This document shows, piece after piece, positions 24,346 through 33,324 of a stretch of 64,000 bases of DNA. The translations under genes and the position numbers were made by a program. Under the pieces are notes generated by a model. It had not been told where the DNA came from, ran no database searches, and was given only the letters and a program-made list of their open reading frames with translations. Source of the DNA: Anaerococcus degeneri (lineage in GTDB: Bacteria > Bacillota > Clostridia > Tissierellales > Peptoniphilaceae); the NCBI RefSeq assembly GCF_017874475.1, contig NZ_JAGGLO010000001.1, positions 1 through 64,000 of the forward strand, written 5' to 3'. Each line of letters starts with the position of its first letter. The stretch's first letter is position 1.

Positions 24346-25038
24346 ATGTTAGAAGAATTAAAAGAAAAAGTATGCCAGGCAAATTTACTTTTGCCAAAAT
24401 ATGGTTTAGTAAAATTCACTTGGGGAAACGTATCAGAAATAAGTGAAGATAGGAAATATATTGTTATCAAGCCATCAGGTGTTGATTATGAAACAATGAA
24501 GCCTTCAGACATGGTTGTCGTAGACATGGACGGAAATGTCGTAGATGGTGATTTAAAACCATCTAGCGACACTCCAACCCATATTGAGCTTTACAAGTCT
24601 TTCCCAGAAATATCTGGAATCACTCACACCCACTCAAGATGGGCAACAATAATGGCTCAGGCAAAATTGGACGTAAAAGCAACAGGCACAACCCATGCTG
24701 ATTACTTTTATGGACCAATTCCAGTAACAAGGGATATGACCAAGGAAGAAATACAAGGCGAATACGAAAAGAATACAGGTCTTGTAATCATAGAAACATT
24801 CAAAGAAAGAAATCTAAAAGCTGATGAAGTGCCAGCAGTTCTAGTAGCCAACCACGGACCATTTACCTTTGGCAAGGATGCGGGAGATTCAGTATTCCAC
24901 TCAGTAGTATTAGAAGAAGTAGCCTTTATGGATTGGCATTTAGAAGCCCTAGGCAAACAAGATGCTATGAGTCAAGACCTTCTTGATAAGCACTACCTAA
25001 GAAAACACGGAGCAAATTCTTATTATGGACAAAACTAG
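24346..25038 (+). CDS. ulaF: L-ribulose-5-phosphate 4-epimerase
   Basis: A 230-residue class II aldolase-fold enzyme converting L-ribulose-5-P to D-xylulose-5-P. Family marks are FTWGNVSEI, KPSGVDY, SDTPTHIELYKSFP and the zinc ligands in ITHTHSRWAT plus the later His in YLRKHG. It is the last step linking ascorbate to the pentose phosphate pathway. Its end overlaps the next gene by 14 nt. AraD/SgbE homologues share the sequence, so the name rests on the operon. Confidence 0.93.
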   Translation: MLEELKEKVCQANLLLPKYGLVKFTWGNVSEISEDRKYIVIKPSGVDYETMKPSDMVVVDMDGNVVDGDLKPSSDTPTHIELYKSFPEISGITHTHSRWATIMAQAKLDVKATGTTHADYFYGPIPVTRDMTKEEIQGEYEKNTGLVIIETFKERNLKADEVPAVLVANHGPFTFGKDAGDSVFHSVVLEEVAFMDWHLEALGKQDAMSQDLLDKHYLRKHGANSYYGQN

Positions 25039-25855
25039 TTTAGGCATTTACGAAAAGGCTATGCCAGATAAACTGAATATCCATCAAAAATTACAACTAG
25101 CTAAGGAAGTTGGCTTTGATCAAGTTGAGATAAGTATTGATGAAAGTGATGCAAAGCTAAATAGGCTTTTTTCAGGTTTCGCATACAACCTAGCCAAGGC
25201 CCAAAGAGATGAGGGCTTAAGGGTGAGGACTATGTGCCTATCAGGCCATAGAAAATATCCTTTTGGGTCACTAGATACCTTTAAAAGAAATAAAAGTCTA
25301 GCCATAATGGAAAAAGCAATAGAATTTGCAGACATTAATGGAATTAAAATTATTCAGCTGGCAGGCTATGATGTTTATTATGAAAATTCAACATCAGAAA
25401 CTGAAAAATATTTTGTTGAAAATTTAGGTAAAGCTGTAGAAATGGCAAGCAAGTATGGGGTAATCTTAGCCTTCGAAACTATGGAAACCGAATTTATGGA
25501 TACTGTAGAAAAGGCTATGAAATATGTAAACCTAATTGATAGCCCGTACTTAGGCATTTATCCAGATATAGGAAACTTGAAAAATGCTGCTGTTAAATAT
25601 GGAACAGATGTAGTCGAAGATTTAAAACTTGGCAAGGGCCATATATTTGCGGCCCACCTTAAAGAGACCAATCCAGGAATCTACAGGGATATGACATTTG
25701 GAACTGGTGGTCATACAGAATATGAAAGATGTATAGCTGAACTTAAAGACCAAGGTGTAAACATATATACAGGTGAATTCTGGAACCACGGTGAGGAAAA
25801 TTACAAAGAAATAATTACTGATGCCTATGAATTTTTGACCGGAAAACTTAAATAA
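25025..25855 (+). CDS. ulaE: L-ribulose/L-xylulose-5-phosphate 3-epimerase
   Basis: A 276-residue TIM-barrel epimerase (xylose-isomerase-like fold) turning L-xylulose-5-P into L-ribulose-5-P. LGIYEKAMPDKL, GFDQVEISIDESDAKLNRLF, IKIIQLAGYDVYYE, LAFETMETEFMDT, YLGIYPDIGNL and IFAAHLKETNPG match the UlaE/SgbU family, with metal-ligand Glu and Asp in the last three. Its start lies inside ulaF, and ulaD follows directly. Confidence 0.93.
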   Translation: MDKTSLGIYEKAMPDKLNIHQKLQLAKEVGFDQVEISIDESDAKLNRLFSGFAYNLAKAQRDEGLRVRTMCLSGHRKYPFGSLDTFKRNKSLAIMEKAIEFADINGIKIIQLAGYDVYYENSTSETEKYFVENLGKAVEMASKYGVILAFETMETEFMDTVEKAMKYVNLIDSPYLGIYPDIGNLKNAAVKYGTDVVEDLKLGKGHIFAAHLKETNPGIYRDMTFGTGGHTEYERCIAELKDQGVNIYTGEFWNHGEENYKEIITDAYEFLTGKLK

Positions 25856-25867
25856 ATGGAGAGAATA

Positions 25868-26503
25868 ATGACAAAACCAAAATTACAAATAGCTTTAGAT
25901 AGCCAAAACCTAGCAGAAGCCTTAGAAACAGTTAGGGAAGTAGGGGATGTAGTAGATATACTCGAAGTAGGAACAGTTCTATGCCTTCAAGACGGAATGG
26001 AACCAGTAAGAGCAATCAGAGCCCTCTATCCTGAAAAAGATATCCTAGCAGACACAAAATGTGCAGATGCAGGTGGAACAGTAGCAAAAAACTGCAAAAA
26101 TGCAGGTGCAAACATAATGACAGTAATATGCTGTGCGACAATCCCAACCATGCAAGCCGCAAAAAAAGAAATAGACAAACTTCAAGTAGAACTATATGGA
26201 GACTGGACATTTGAGCAAGCTCAACAATGGATGGATATAGGAATAGACGAAGTAGTCTACCACCAATCAAGAGATGCCCTCTTAAGTGGTGAAACATGGG
26301 GTGAAAAAGATCTGAAGAAAATTCAAAAATTAATAGACATGGGCTTTAAAGTATATGCTACAGGAGGCCTTGACGTAAATACACTAGAATTATTCAAGGG
26401 AATAAATGTCTATGCCTTCATAGCAGGCAGGGGAATAGCCAAGGCAGAAAACCCAAAACAAGCAGCTATTGATTTTAAAGAAAAAATAAACGAGATATTT
26501 TAA
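25868..26503 (+). CDS. ulaD: 3-keto-L-gulonate-6-phosphate decarboxylase
   Basis: A 211-residue orotidine-decarboxylase-superfamily enzyme that decarboxylates 3-keto-L-gulonate-6-P to L-xylulose-5-P. ILADTKCADAGGTVAKN carries the active-site D-x-K-x-x-D, and YHQSRDA with AGRGIAKAENP match KGPDC. Hexulose-6-phosphate synthase is the close relative, but operon context decides. The ATG at 25868 is preferred to 25856 because GGAGAG is placed correctly before it and the product then starts like known UlaD. Confidence 0.93.
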   Translation: MTKPKLQIALDSQNLAEALETVREVGDVVDILEVGTVLCLQDGMEPVRAIRALYPEKDILADTKCADAGGTVAKNCKNAGANIMTVICCATIPTMQAAKKEIDKLQVELYGDWTFEQAQQWMDIGIDEVVYHQSRDALLSGETWGEKDLKKIQKLIDMGFKVYATGGLDVNTLELFKGINVYAFIAGRGIAKAENPKQAAIDFKEKINEIF

Positions 26504-26508
26504 TTTTT

Positions 26509-26564
26509 AACAGTGAGTTTTTAAAGCAAAGAATAATTTGCTGGTTAAAATTCACTGTTTTTTT
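26509..26564 (+). terminator. Terminator-like hairpin between ulaD and the transaldolase gene
   Basis: AACAGTGA (26509-26516) pairs with the TTCACTGTT arm (26551-26559), with a long loop and a T-run after it. It can end part of the transcripts after ulaD, lowering expression of tal-tkt from the ula promoter, or mark a separate operon. Confidence 0.7.
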
Positions 26565-26599
26565 AAAAAAACAAAAAGGAAAAGAATAAGGAGTTATAA

Positions 26600-27250
26600 A
26601 TGAAATTTTTCTTAGACACAGCAAACGTAGACGAAATAAAAAGAATAAACGACCTAGGACTTTGTGATGGAGTCACAACAAACCCATCCCTAATCAACAA
26701 AGAAGGCAGGGACTTCAAAGAAGTAGTAACAGAAATAGCCTCCTTCGTAGAAGGCCCAATCTCAGCAGAAGTAACAAGCTACGACTACGAAAACATGGTA
26801 AAAGAAGCAAGAGACATCGCAACTTGGGCAAAAAACATCGTAGTAAAAATTCCTATGACAGAAGACGGTCTAAAGGCAGTAAACACCCTATCAAAAGAAG
26901 GCATCAAAACCAACTGCACCCTAATCTTCTCAGTAAGTCAAGGCCTCATGGCAGCCAAAGCCGGAGCCACCTACATATCACCATTTGTAGGAAGAATCGA
27001 CGACATGGGTGAAGATGGAATAAGACTAATAAGTGATCTAAGAGAAGTCCTAGACATATACGGACTAGAAAGTGAAATCATAGCAGCATCAATTAGGACC
27101 AACAAACACCTAGAAGGATCAGCCCTAGCAGGAGCCCACATAGCAACAATCCCAGGCTCAATTTTCCCTAAATTATGGAGCCACCCACTAACAGACGCTG
27201 GTATAGTAAGCTTCAAAAAAGATTGGGACGCATTCGTAAAGAGAGGTTAA
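26600..27250 (+). CDS. tal: Transaldolase (FSA/TalC type)
   Basis: A 216-residue short transaldolase. [32 protein letters not shown] is the family opening, the Schiff-base Lys is in [15 protein letters not shown], and [11 protein letters not shown] is the phosphate-site region. It exchanges three-carbon units between sugar phosphates of the pentose phosphate pathway. Fructose-6-phosphate aldolases share the fold, but the following transketolase gene favours transaldolase. The gene follows ulaD after a terminator-like hairpin; tkt starts 3 nt after its end. Confidence 0.9.
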   Translation: MKFFLDTANVDEIKRINDLGLCDGVTTNPSLINKEGRDFKEVVTEIASFVEGPISAEVTSYDYENMVKEARDIATWAKNIVVKIPMTEDGLKAVNTLSKEGIKTNCTLIFSVSQGLMAAKAGATYISPFVGRIDDMGEDGIRLISDLREVLDIYGLESEIIAASIRTNKHLEGSALAGAHIATIPGSIFPKLWSHPLTDAGIVSFKKDWDAFVKRG

Positions 27251-27252
27251 TA

Positions 27253-29244
27253 ATGACTGAAAATATCAATCAAAAATCTATATCAGCCATCAGAACCCTA
27301 TCTGTAGCCCAAATTGAAAAGGCAAACAGTGGTCACCCAGGCATTTGTATGGGAGCAGCCCCAATGATTTATAGCCTTTGGAAAAATTTTCTAAGGGTAA
27401 ATCCAAAGAACCCTTCCTACTTCAACAGGGATAGGTTTGTCCTTTCAGCAGGTCACGGTTCAGCTCTTTTATACACCATGCTCCACCTATCAGGCTACGA
27501 GCTTTCTATTGATGACCTCAAGGGTTTTAGGCAAATAGGAACAAAAACCCCAGGCCATCCAGAAAGGCTAGACACAAAAGGTGTTGAAGTAACAACAGGT
27601 CCACTCGGTCAAGGTATAGCAAATTCAGTAGGTCTTGCCCTTGCTGAAAAGCACATGGCAGCCCTTTATAACAAGGAAAATTTCCCAGTAATCGACCACT
27701 ACACTTACTGTTTGTGTGGTGATGGAGACCTCATGGAAGGCATTTCTTACGAGGCAATGAGCCTTGCAGGTCATTTGAAATTATCAAAACTAATCGTCCT
27801 TTATGATTCAAATGATATTTGCCTTGACGGAAAACTTACAACATCTTTTTCAGATGATGTCAAGAAGAGAGTTGAATCAGCACATTGGAATTACATCAAA
27901 GTAGAAGATGGCGAGAATGTAGAGGCCATAGCCAAGGCCATAGAAGAAGCCAAGAGTCAAAATGAAAAACCTAGCATAATTGAAATTAAAACTGTAATTG
28001 GTTATGGTTCAGAAAATGAAGGGACAAACAAGGTTCACGGTGCGCCTTTGGGAGCTGATGACTTTGCTAAGGCTAAGGAAGCCTATGGTTGGAAGGAAGA
28101 TGATTTTGTTGTTCCAGAAGCGGTTTATGAAGATTTCAAGTCTAGTCTAGGCGATAGGGGCGAGAAAGCAAACAAAGAATGGGATGACCTAGTAAAATCT
28201 TATAGCCAAGCTTATCCAGAAGACTACGCATCTTTGATTAATGGAATAGAAAGAAAACTTGATCCGGATTTCTTTGATAAAATCAAAAAATACACAGCAA
28301 GTGATAAGTCTCTAGCTTCAAGAGCTTCAAGTGGGCAAATCCTCCAAGACCTAGCTAAATATGATAGGAATATTTGGGGAGGTTCTGCAGATTTATTTTC
28401 ATCTAATAAGACAGATATAAGTGGATCTCCATCCTTTAAAGATGACCCAAGTGGTAGAAATGTTTGGTATGGTGTGCGTGAATTTGCCATGGCAGCTATC
28501 GGCAACGGAATTATTGCCCACGGTGGTAGCTTCCATCATATCTCTACTTTCTTTGTTTTTGTTGATTATGTAAAGGCAGCTCTAAGGCTATCAGCACTTT
28601 CAAACCTTCCACTAACCTATGTTTTCACCCACGATTCAGTGGCGGTAGGTGAAGATGGACCGACCCACCAACCTATAGAGCAGCTTGCTATGATTAGGTC
28701 TATTCCAAATACAATTGACCTTAGACCGGCAGATGCCAACGAAGTAAGACTTGCTTGGAAAGTTGCCCTAGAAAGCAAGGATAGTCCAACAGTTATAGTC
28801 CTATCTAGGCAAAATCTAGATAATTTAAAAGAAACTGAAAGTTTAGAATCAATTGACAAGGGTGCCTACATTATAAAAGATTCAGAAAATCCTACACCTG
28901 ACGGAATATTAATAGCTACAGGTTCGGAAGTTGCCCTAGCCCTAAAGGCAGCTGATGAATTGAAGAAGCTTGGAGAAGATGTAAGAGTTGTTTCCATGCC
29001 ATCAATGAGCTTATTTAGAAAGCAAGATAAGGCTTATGTGGATATGATTATTCCAAAAGATGTTAAAAGAAAAGTAAGCATCGAAATGGCATCTTCTTTC
29101 GGATGGTCTGAGTGGACAGGAGATTGTGGTATAAATATAGCCATAGATCGCTTTGGGATTTCAGGACCAGGAGAAAAAGTTGCGGAAAAATTAGGCTTTA
29201 CTGTTGAAAATATTGTAGAAACTTACAAGAAAAAATACCTCTAA
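27253..29244 (+). CDS. tkt: Transketolase
   Basis: A 663-residue thiamine-diphosphate enzyme moving two-carbon units between ketose and aldose phosphates. The order is as expected: GHPGICMGAAPMIYSLW, TPGHPERLDTKGVEVTTGPLGQG, the ThDP/Mg motif GDGDLMEGISYEAMSLAGH to SND, the pyrimidine domain with Glu in VREFAMAAIGNGI and HDSVAVGEDGPTHQPIEQLA, and a C-terminal domain. The ATG at 27253, not the in-frame one at 27175 inside the transaldolase gene, has GAGAGG upstream and a normal N-terminus. With tal it carries the xylulose-5-P made by the ula genes into glycolysis. Confidence 0.95.
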   Translation: MTENINQKSISAIRTLSVAQIEKANSGHPGICMGAAPMIYSLWKNFLRVNPKNPSYFNRDRFVLSAGHGSALLYTMLHLSGYELSIDDLKGFRQIGTKTPGHPERLDTKGVEVTTGPLGQGIANSVGLALAEKHMAALYNKENFPVIDHYTYCLCGDGDLMEGISYEAMSLAGHLKLSKLIVLYDSNDICLDGKLTTSFSDDVKKRVESAHWNYIKVEDGENVEAIAKAIEEAKSQNEKPSIIEIKTVIGYGSENEGTNKVHGAPLGADDFAKAKEAYGWKEDDFVVPEAVYEDFKSSLGDRGEKANKEWDDLVKSYSQAYPEDYASLINGIERKLDPDFFDKIKKYTASDKSLASRASSGQILQDLAKYDRNIWGGSADLFSSNKTDISGSPSFKDDPSGRNVWYGVREFAMAAIGNGIIAHGGSFHHISTFFVFVDYVKAALRLSALSNLPLTYVFTHDSVAVGEDGPTHQPIEQLAMIRSIPNTIDLRPADANEVRLAWKVALESKDSPTVIVLSRQNLDNLKETESLESIDKGAYIIKDSENPTPDGILIATGSEVALALKAADELKKLGEDVRVVSMPSMSLFRKQDKAYVDMIIPKDVKRKVSIEMASSFGWSEWTGDCGINIAIDRFGISGPGEKVAEKLGFTVENIVETYKKKYL

Positions 29245-29265
29245 GACAAGGTATTTGCTAATATT

Positions 29266-29301
29266 AACCCCAAAATTCACAATGTGGATGGAGGGGTTTT
29301 T
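29266..29301 (+). terminator. tkt terminator resembling the IS left-end hairpin
   Basis: AACCCC pairs with GGGGTT, ATTCAC with GTGGAT inside it, and TTTTT follows: a credible terminator 21 nt after tkt. Its 33-base hairpin is identical at 28 positions to the hairpin at 55-87 (minus strand), including the unpaired AAA and GGA sides, and the differences keep the inner stem paired. It may be the relic of a related IS end. Confidence 0.7.
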
Positions 29302-29366
29302 ATGTATAAAAAATGAAATTATTCAAATCTAGCATATAATCATCAAAAAAGCTCAAAGGAGAAAAT

Positions 29367-31058
29367 ATGAATAAAGCCGCAATTTTGCATATTAGTGAGA
29401 GTTTTATGGCCTATGCCATAAGCCTTGATGAGTTAAATATTAGGCTACGAGCTGATAAAAAAGATAAGGTTGACGTGAGCCTTCTTTATACTTATAAATG
29501 TGATGACCCACACCTTTGGCAAGAAGTTAAGATGAAAAAAACTTTTGAAGATAGGTTTTTTTCTTATTATGAAACAGATTTTAAACTCAGAGACAAGCGA
29601 TTTGCCTATATTTTTAAGGTCCAAGATGAAAATGAAGTCTATTATTTAAGTGAAAATGGCCTTGAAGAAGTCTACGATTTTGAAAAATTTTATTTCACAT
29701 CTTTTCATTTGCCTTATATCCACGAGGCAGACTTATTTGAGCCTGTTGAATGGATGAAAGATGCAGTATTTTACCAGATATTTCCAGAAAGGTTTAGGAG
29801 GGGAGATTTTTCTAAGGATGATTCCTACATTAACCAAGCCTGGGAAGATTTGCCAAGTCCATCGTCTTTTGCAGGCGGTGACCTTAAGGGGATTATAGAA
29901 AGACTTGACTATATCAAGGATTTGGGCGTAACGTGCCTTTATTTAACACCGATTTTTAAATCCCCAACAAATCACAAATACGATACCATAGATTATTTTG
30001 AAATTGATCCGCAATTTGGGGATGAAAATGATTTTAAAAAGCTTGTGGAAAAGGCCCATAGCCTTGGTATAAGGATAGTCCTAGATGCGGTATTTAACCA
30101 TATGTGCCACGAAAATCCTATTTTTAAGGATGTGAGAGAAAAGGGTAAGGAATCTAGATATTACGACTGGTTTTATATCTATGGGGACAAGGTTGATGTA
30201 GAGAAAATCAACTATGAGACATTTGCCCATGTTTACAATATGCCAAAACTTAAGACTTCACATAGGCAAGTCCAGGATTATTTGATAAAAATTGGAAAGT
30301 ATTGGATAGAAGAATTTGATATTGACGGTTGGAGGCTAGATGTATCAGATGAGGTCAGCCATGATTTTTGGAAGAGGTTTCGTAAGGAAATCAAATCCGC
30401 CAAGAAAGATGCAGTCATAATTGGGGAAAATTGGCATAATGGGGAAAGCTTTCTTAGGGGAGATGAGCTTGATTCTATAATGAATTATGCCTTCACCAAT
30501 GCATGCCTAGCTTATTTTAAGGATGAAAAATCTGCCCAAGAAACAAGTGATTATTTAAATATGGATATAATGAGAAATAGAGATCAGGCAAATAGGATGA
30601 TGCTTAACTTCCTAGATACCCACGATACACCGAGATTTATCACTGAAATTGGTGGTTCTAGGGATAAACTCCTTGCTGCCCTCGCCTTAAGCGTGGTCTA
30701 TATGGGGGCAAACTCTCTTTACTATGGGACAGAAATCGGCCTAGAAGGAAAGGGTGACCCTGATTGTAGGAGGGCCTTCCCTTGGGTAAAATTAGACGAA
30801 AACAAAGATTTATTAGAAAATATTAAAGAAATCCTAGCCATCAAAAAACACCAAGCTATAAAAAATGGTGGCATAAAAATTTATAGTGAAAATGGGCTTC
30901 TTATTGTAAATAGATTTACTAAGGAAAAATCCTTGAGCCTTGTTATTAACCTAGAAAGTGAAAGGAATTTTGACCTTTCGGATAGGAAAATCTTACTTGC
31001 TAATAATTATAAAAATAAAAAACTTGGTCAAGGAAGTTTTGTAATTTGGGAAGAATAA
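29367..31058 (+). CDS. GH13 alpha-glycosidase (neopullulanase/cyclomaltodextrinase type)
   Basis: A 563-residue intracellular glycosidase. The N-terminal beta domain (about 1-125) and the insertion after it are typical of GH13 subfamily 20. The catalytic barrel carries DAVFNH, the nucleophile Asp325 in DGWRLDVSDEV, the acid Glu354 in IIGENWH and Asp420 in FLDTHDTPR. Such enzymes split maltodextrins and cyclodextrins taken into the cell. No signal peptide is present and no maltose transporter adjoins, so the exact substrate is open. It has an AAAGGAG site and its own upstream gap. Confidence 0.87.
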   Translation: MNKAAILHISESFMAYAISLDELNIRLRADKKDKVDVSLLYTYKCDDPHLWQEVKMKKTFEDRFFSYYETDFKLRDKRFAYIFKVQDENEVYYLSENGLEEVYDFEKFYFTSFHLPYIHEADLFEPVEWMKDAVFYQIFPERFRRGDFSKDDSYINQAWEDLPSPSSFAGGDLKGIIERLDYIKDLGVTCLYLTPIFKSPTNHKYDTIDYFEIDPQFGDENDFKKLVEKAHSLGIRIVLDAVFNHMCHENPIFKDVREKGKESRYYDWFYIYGDKVDVEKINYETFAHVYNMPKLKTSHRQVQDYLIKIGKYWIEEFDIDGWRLDVSDEVSHDFWKRFRKEIKSAKKDAVIIGENWHNGESFLRGDELDSIMNYAFTNACLAYFKDEKSAQETSDYLNMDIMRNRDQANRMMLNFLDTHDTPRFITEIGGSRDKLLAALALSVVYMGANSLYYGTEIGLEGKGDPDCRRAFPWVKLDENKDLLENIKEILAIKKHQAIKNGGIKIYSENGLLIVNRFTKEKSLSLVINLESERNFDLSDRKILLANNYKNKKLGQGSFVIWEE

Positions 31059-31202
31059 TAAACAAATTAGTCCTTGGTTATTTCTGGTTAAATGAGAGTG
31101 CTGGTGGGCATCATCTTATATTCTAAGCGCACCTTGCTTACTTTTTTAACTAGGATTTAAAGGTAAGATTATTAATTGAAAAGAAAAATGTAAGGAGAAT
31201 TT

Positions 31203-32033
31203 ATGGAAAACGACCTTAGACCTGATCAAATTTTAGGAAAGGCAAGTGGAGTCTACGAGAAAAAAGCCAGGCAAGATATCAAAAAAACCTTAGTTTTATC
31301 ATTCATAGCAGGAATTTTTATAGCTTTAGGTGCAGTGGCATCGACCCTTGCTTCTTTTAATCTTTTGGCAGATCCAAATAAAATTGGTCTTGGAAAACTC
31401 ATCCAAGGATTGACATTTACACCTGGGTTAATTTTTGTTTTGCTTGCTGGCGGAGAACTTTTTACAGGCAACAACCTCATGTCAATTGCCTTTTTTGATA
31501 AGAAAATTTCTCTGGGAAGCCTTTTAAAGTCATGGTTTATTGTATATTTTGGTAATTTTATAGGCTCAATATTTATGGCGTTTTTAATTTATAAGTCAGG
31601 TCAGTGGCAAATTGCGGATAATGAGTTGGCCGCTAGGGTGATTCTAATCGCAAATCAAAAGATAAATCTTAGTTTTAGCCAAGGATTGATCCTCGGGATT
31701 TTTTGCAATTTCTTGGTTTGCTTAGGCGTCTGGATGGCACTTGGGGCAAAAGATTATGTGGGCAAAGTGGCCTCTGCGATTTTCCCAGTTGTAGCCTTTG
31801 TGGTTTCAGGTTTTGAGCATAGTGTTGCAAATATGTACTATATACCAGCTGGTATTTTTGCAAAGAATATTCCGGACTTCGTTGAAAAAACTGGATTAAG
31901 CTTAGATGAGCTTTCTGGACTCAACTTTTTAAATATGGTCACTAAGAATTTAATCCCAGTTACACTTGGAAATATAATCGGTGGGGTAATTTTGGTTGGA
32001 CTTTTATATTTTATAGCCTACAAGGAAAATTAA
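31203..32033 (+). CDS. Formate/nitrite transporter family channel
   Basis: A 276-residue protein with six membrane helices. FNT signatures are LLAGGELFTGNNL, GIFCNFLVCLGVWMA and FEHSVANMYYIPAG, the latter with the central pore His. The family passes formate, nitrite or hydrosulfide with proton coupling. Formate release fits fermentation, but neither pyruvate formate-lyase nor nitrite reductase is nearby. The amidohydrolase gene begins 1 nt after its stop, so the two are probably co-transcribed. Confidence 0.9.
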   Translation: MENDLRPDQILGKASGVYEKKARQDIKKTLVLSFIAGIFIALGAVASTLASFNLLADPNKIGLGKLIQGLTFTPGLIFVLLAGGELFTGNNLMSIAFFDKKISLGSLLKSWFIVYFGNFIGSIFMAFLIYKSGQWQIADNELAARVILIANQKINLSFSQGLILGIFCNFLVCLGVWMALGAKDYVGKVASAIFPVVAFVVSGFEHSVANMYYIPAGIFAKNIPDFVEKTGLSLDELSGLNFLNMVTKNLIPVTLGNIIGGVILVGLLYFIAYKEN

Positions 32034-32034
32034 A

Positions 32035-33306
32035 ATGGAAAGAGATTTGATAGAAACCAGGAGGTTTTACCACAAAATAGCCGAACCTGGCTGGATGGAA
32101 TTTGAGACAACTATAAATATAATCAAGGATTTGAAAAAGCTTGGAGTGTCCGATATCAAATACGGCAAGAAAATCCACAAGGAAGATTTGATTTTTGGAA
32201 GGCCATCTCCTGAGAGGATTAAGGCCTATGGAGACAGCCTAAGAATCAAGGAAGATTTTGATATTTCAGAGATTTTAATGGGCTATACTGGTCTAATTGC
32301 AACAATTAATACAGAAAAACCTGGCAAGACCTTTGCCTTTCGCTTTGACATCGATGCTATGCCTATCAAGGAAAGTGATGATAAGTTTCACAAGCCATTT
32401 AGGGAGGGTTTCGCTTCGGAAAATCCAGGAGCTATGCACGCTTGCGGCCACGATGGCCACTTATCTATGGGGATTTTCCTTGCAAAATGGATTTTGGAAA
32501 ATAAAAAAGATTTATCTGGTAAGTATATTTTGATTTTCCAGCCTGGCGAAAAAGGTCTTCGTGGAGCCAAGTCCCTTAGCGAATCAGAATACATTCACGA
32601 CATAGATTATTTTTTTGCAGGACACTTGGGAATGGGACTTCCTTCGGGAAAAGTCGGAGTTGGAACGACTGGTTTTCTTGCATCAACAAAACTAGATGCA
32701 ATATTCAAGGGCCATTCTTCCCATGCGGCAGCCCTACCAGAAGAGGGAAAAAACGCCAATCTTGCCGCAGCATCCGCCCTTTTAAACCTAGAAACCCTTG
32801 CCCAACACTCTAAGGGCATGGCAAGAATTAATGTTGGAGTTATAAGGGGAGGCAGGGTTAGAAATGCCATCTCAGATAAGGCCGTCCTTGAACTTGAGAC
32901 CAGGGGTGGAAGTGATGAAGTTAATAATTTTTTGGTCACCAGGGCCATCCAGGTTATAAAGGGGGCTAGTATCCAGTACGATTTGGATTATGAAGTGAAA
33001 ATAGCAGGTTCTGCGCCTTCTATAATAAAGCCTGCTACTAAGTTTTACCAAGAAATAAATAAAATGTTAGAAGAAAAGGGTTTTGATACAATAAAAAATC
33101 CTGATTTTAAGGCAAGCGAGGATGTTTGCTATTATATAAACAAGGTAAATTCTGAGGGCGGATCTGCCATCCACTTTATTTTTGGATCAGACCTTGCTGC
33201 AGGCCACCACAACAAGGCCTTTGACTTTGATGAAAAGTCATTAGATATGGGCCTTGACGTTTACAAGGCTTGTATAAAATACCTAAACAAAAACGGAAAA
33301 TCTTAG
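32035..33306 (+). CDS. M20-family amidohydrolase, AbgA-like
   Basis: A 423-residue zinc amidohydrolase. The opening (RRFYHKIAEPGWMEFET), RFDIDAMPIKES, AMHACGHDGHLSMG, FQPGEKGLRGAKSL and GHSSHAA give the M20 metal ligands and lid region. The Trp-rich N-terminus and the inserted segment after the first 50 residues resemble AbgA, one subunit of p-aminobenzoyl-glutamate hydrolase. No abgB-like gene follows. It may instead cleave acyl-amino acids or dipeptides. The convergent MFS gene could supply its substrate, but nothing shows this directly. Confidence 0.75.
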   Translation: MERDLIETRRFYHKIAEPGWMEFETTINIIKDLKKLGVSDIKYGKKIHKEDLIFGRPSPERIKAYGDSLRIKEDFDISEILMGYTGLIATINTEKPGKTFAFRFDIDAMPIKESDDKFHKPFREGFASENPGAMHACGHDGHLSMGIFLAKWILENKKDLSGKYILIFQPGEKGLRGAKSLSESEYIHDIDYFFAGHLGMGLPSGKVGVGTTGFLASTKLDAIFKGHSSHAAALPEEGKNANLAAASALLNLETLAQHSKGMARINVGVIRGGRVRNAISDKAVLELETRGGSDEVNNFLVTRAIQVIKGASIQYDLDYEVKIAGSAPSIIKPATKFYQEINKMLEEKGFDTIKNPDFKASEDVCYYINKVNSEGGSAIHFIFGSDLAAGHHNKAFDFDEKSLDMGLDVYKACIKYLNKNGKS

Positions 33307-33320
33307 GTTCTTCCGTTTTT
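33289..33320. terminator. Bidirectional terminator overlapping the amidohydrolase 3' end
   Basis: AAAAACGGAA (33289-33298) pairs with TTCCGTTTTT (33311-33320), with T-runs on both strands. It serves the convergent amidohydrolase and MFS genes, whose stop codons are 18 nt apart. Confidence 0.85.
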
Positions 33321-33324
33321 TGTT

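Noticed and set aside
31059-31202. GTGCT/AGCGCAC imperfect hairpin before the FNT gene
   Set aside because: The pairing is short and interrupted, no T-run follows, and no riboswitch pattern is recognisable.
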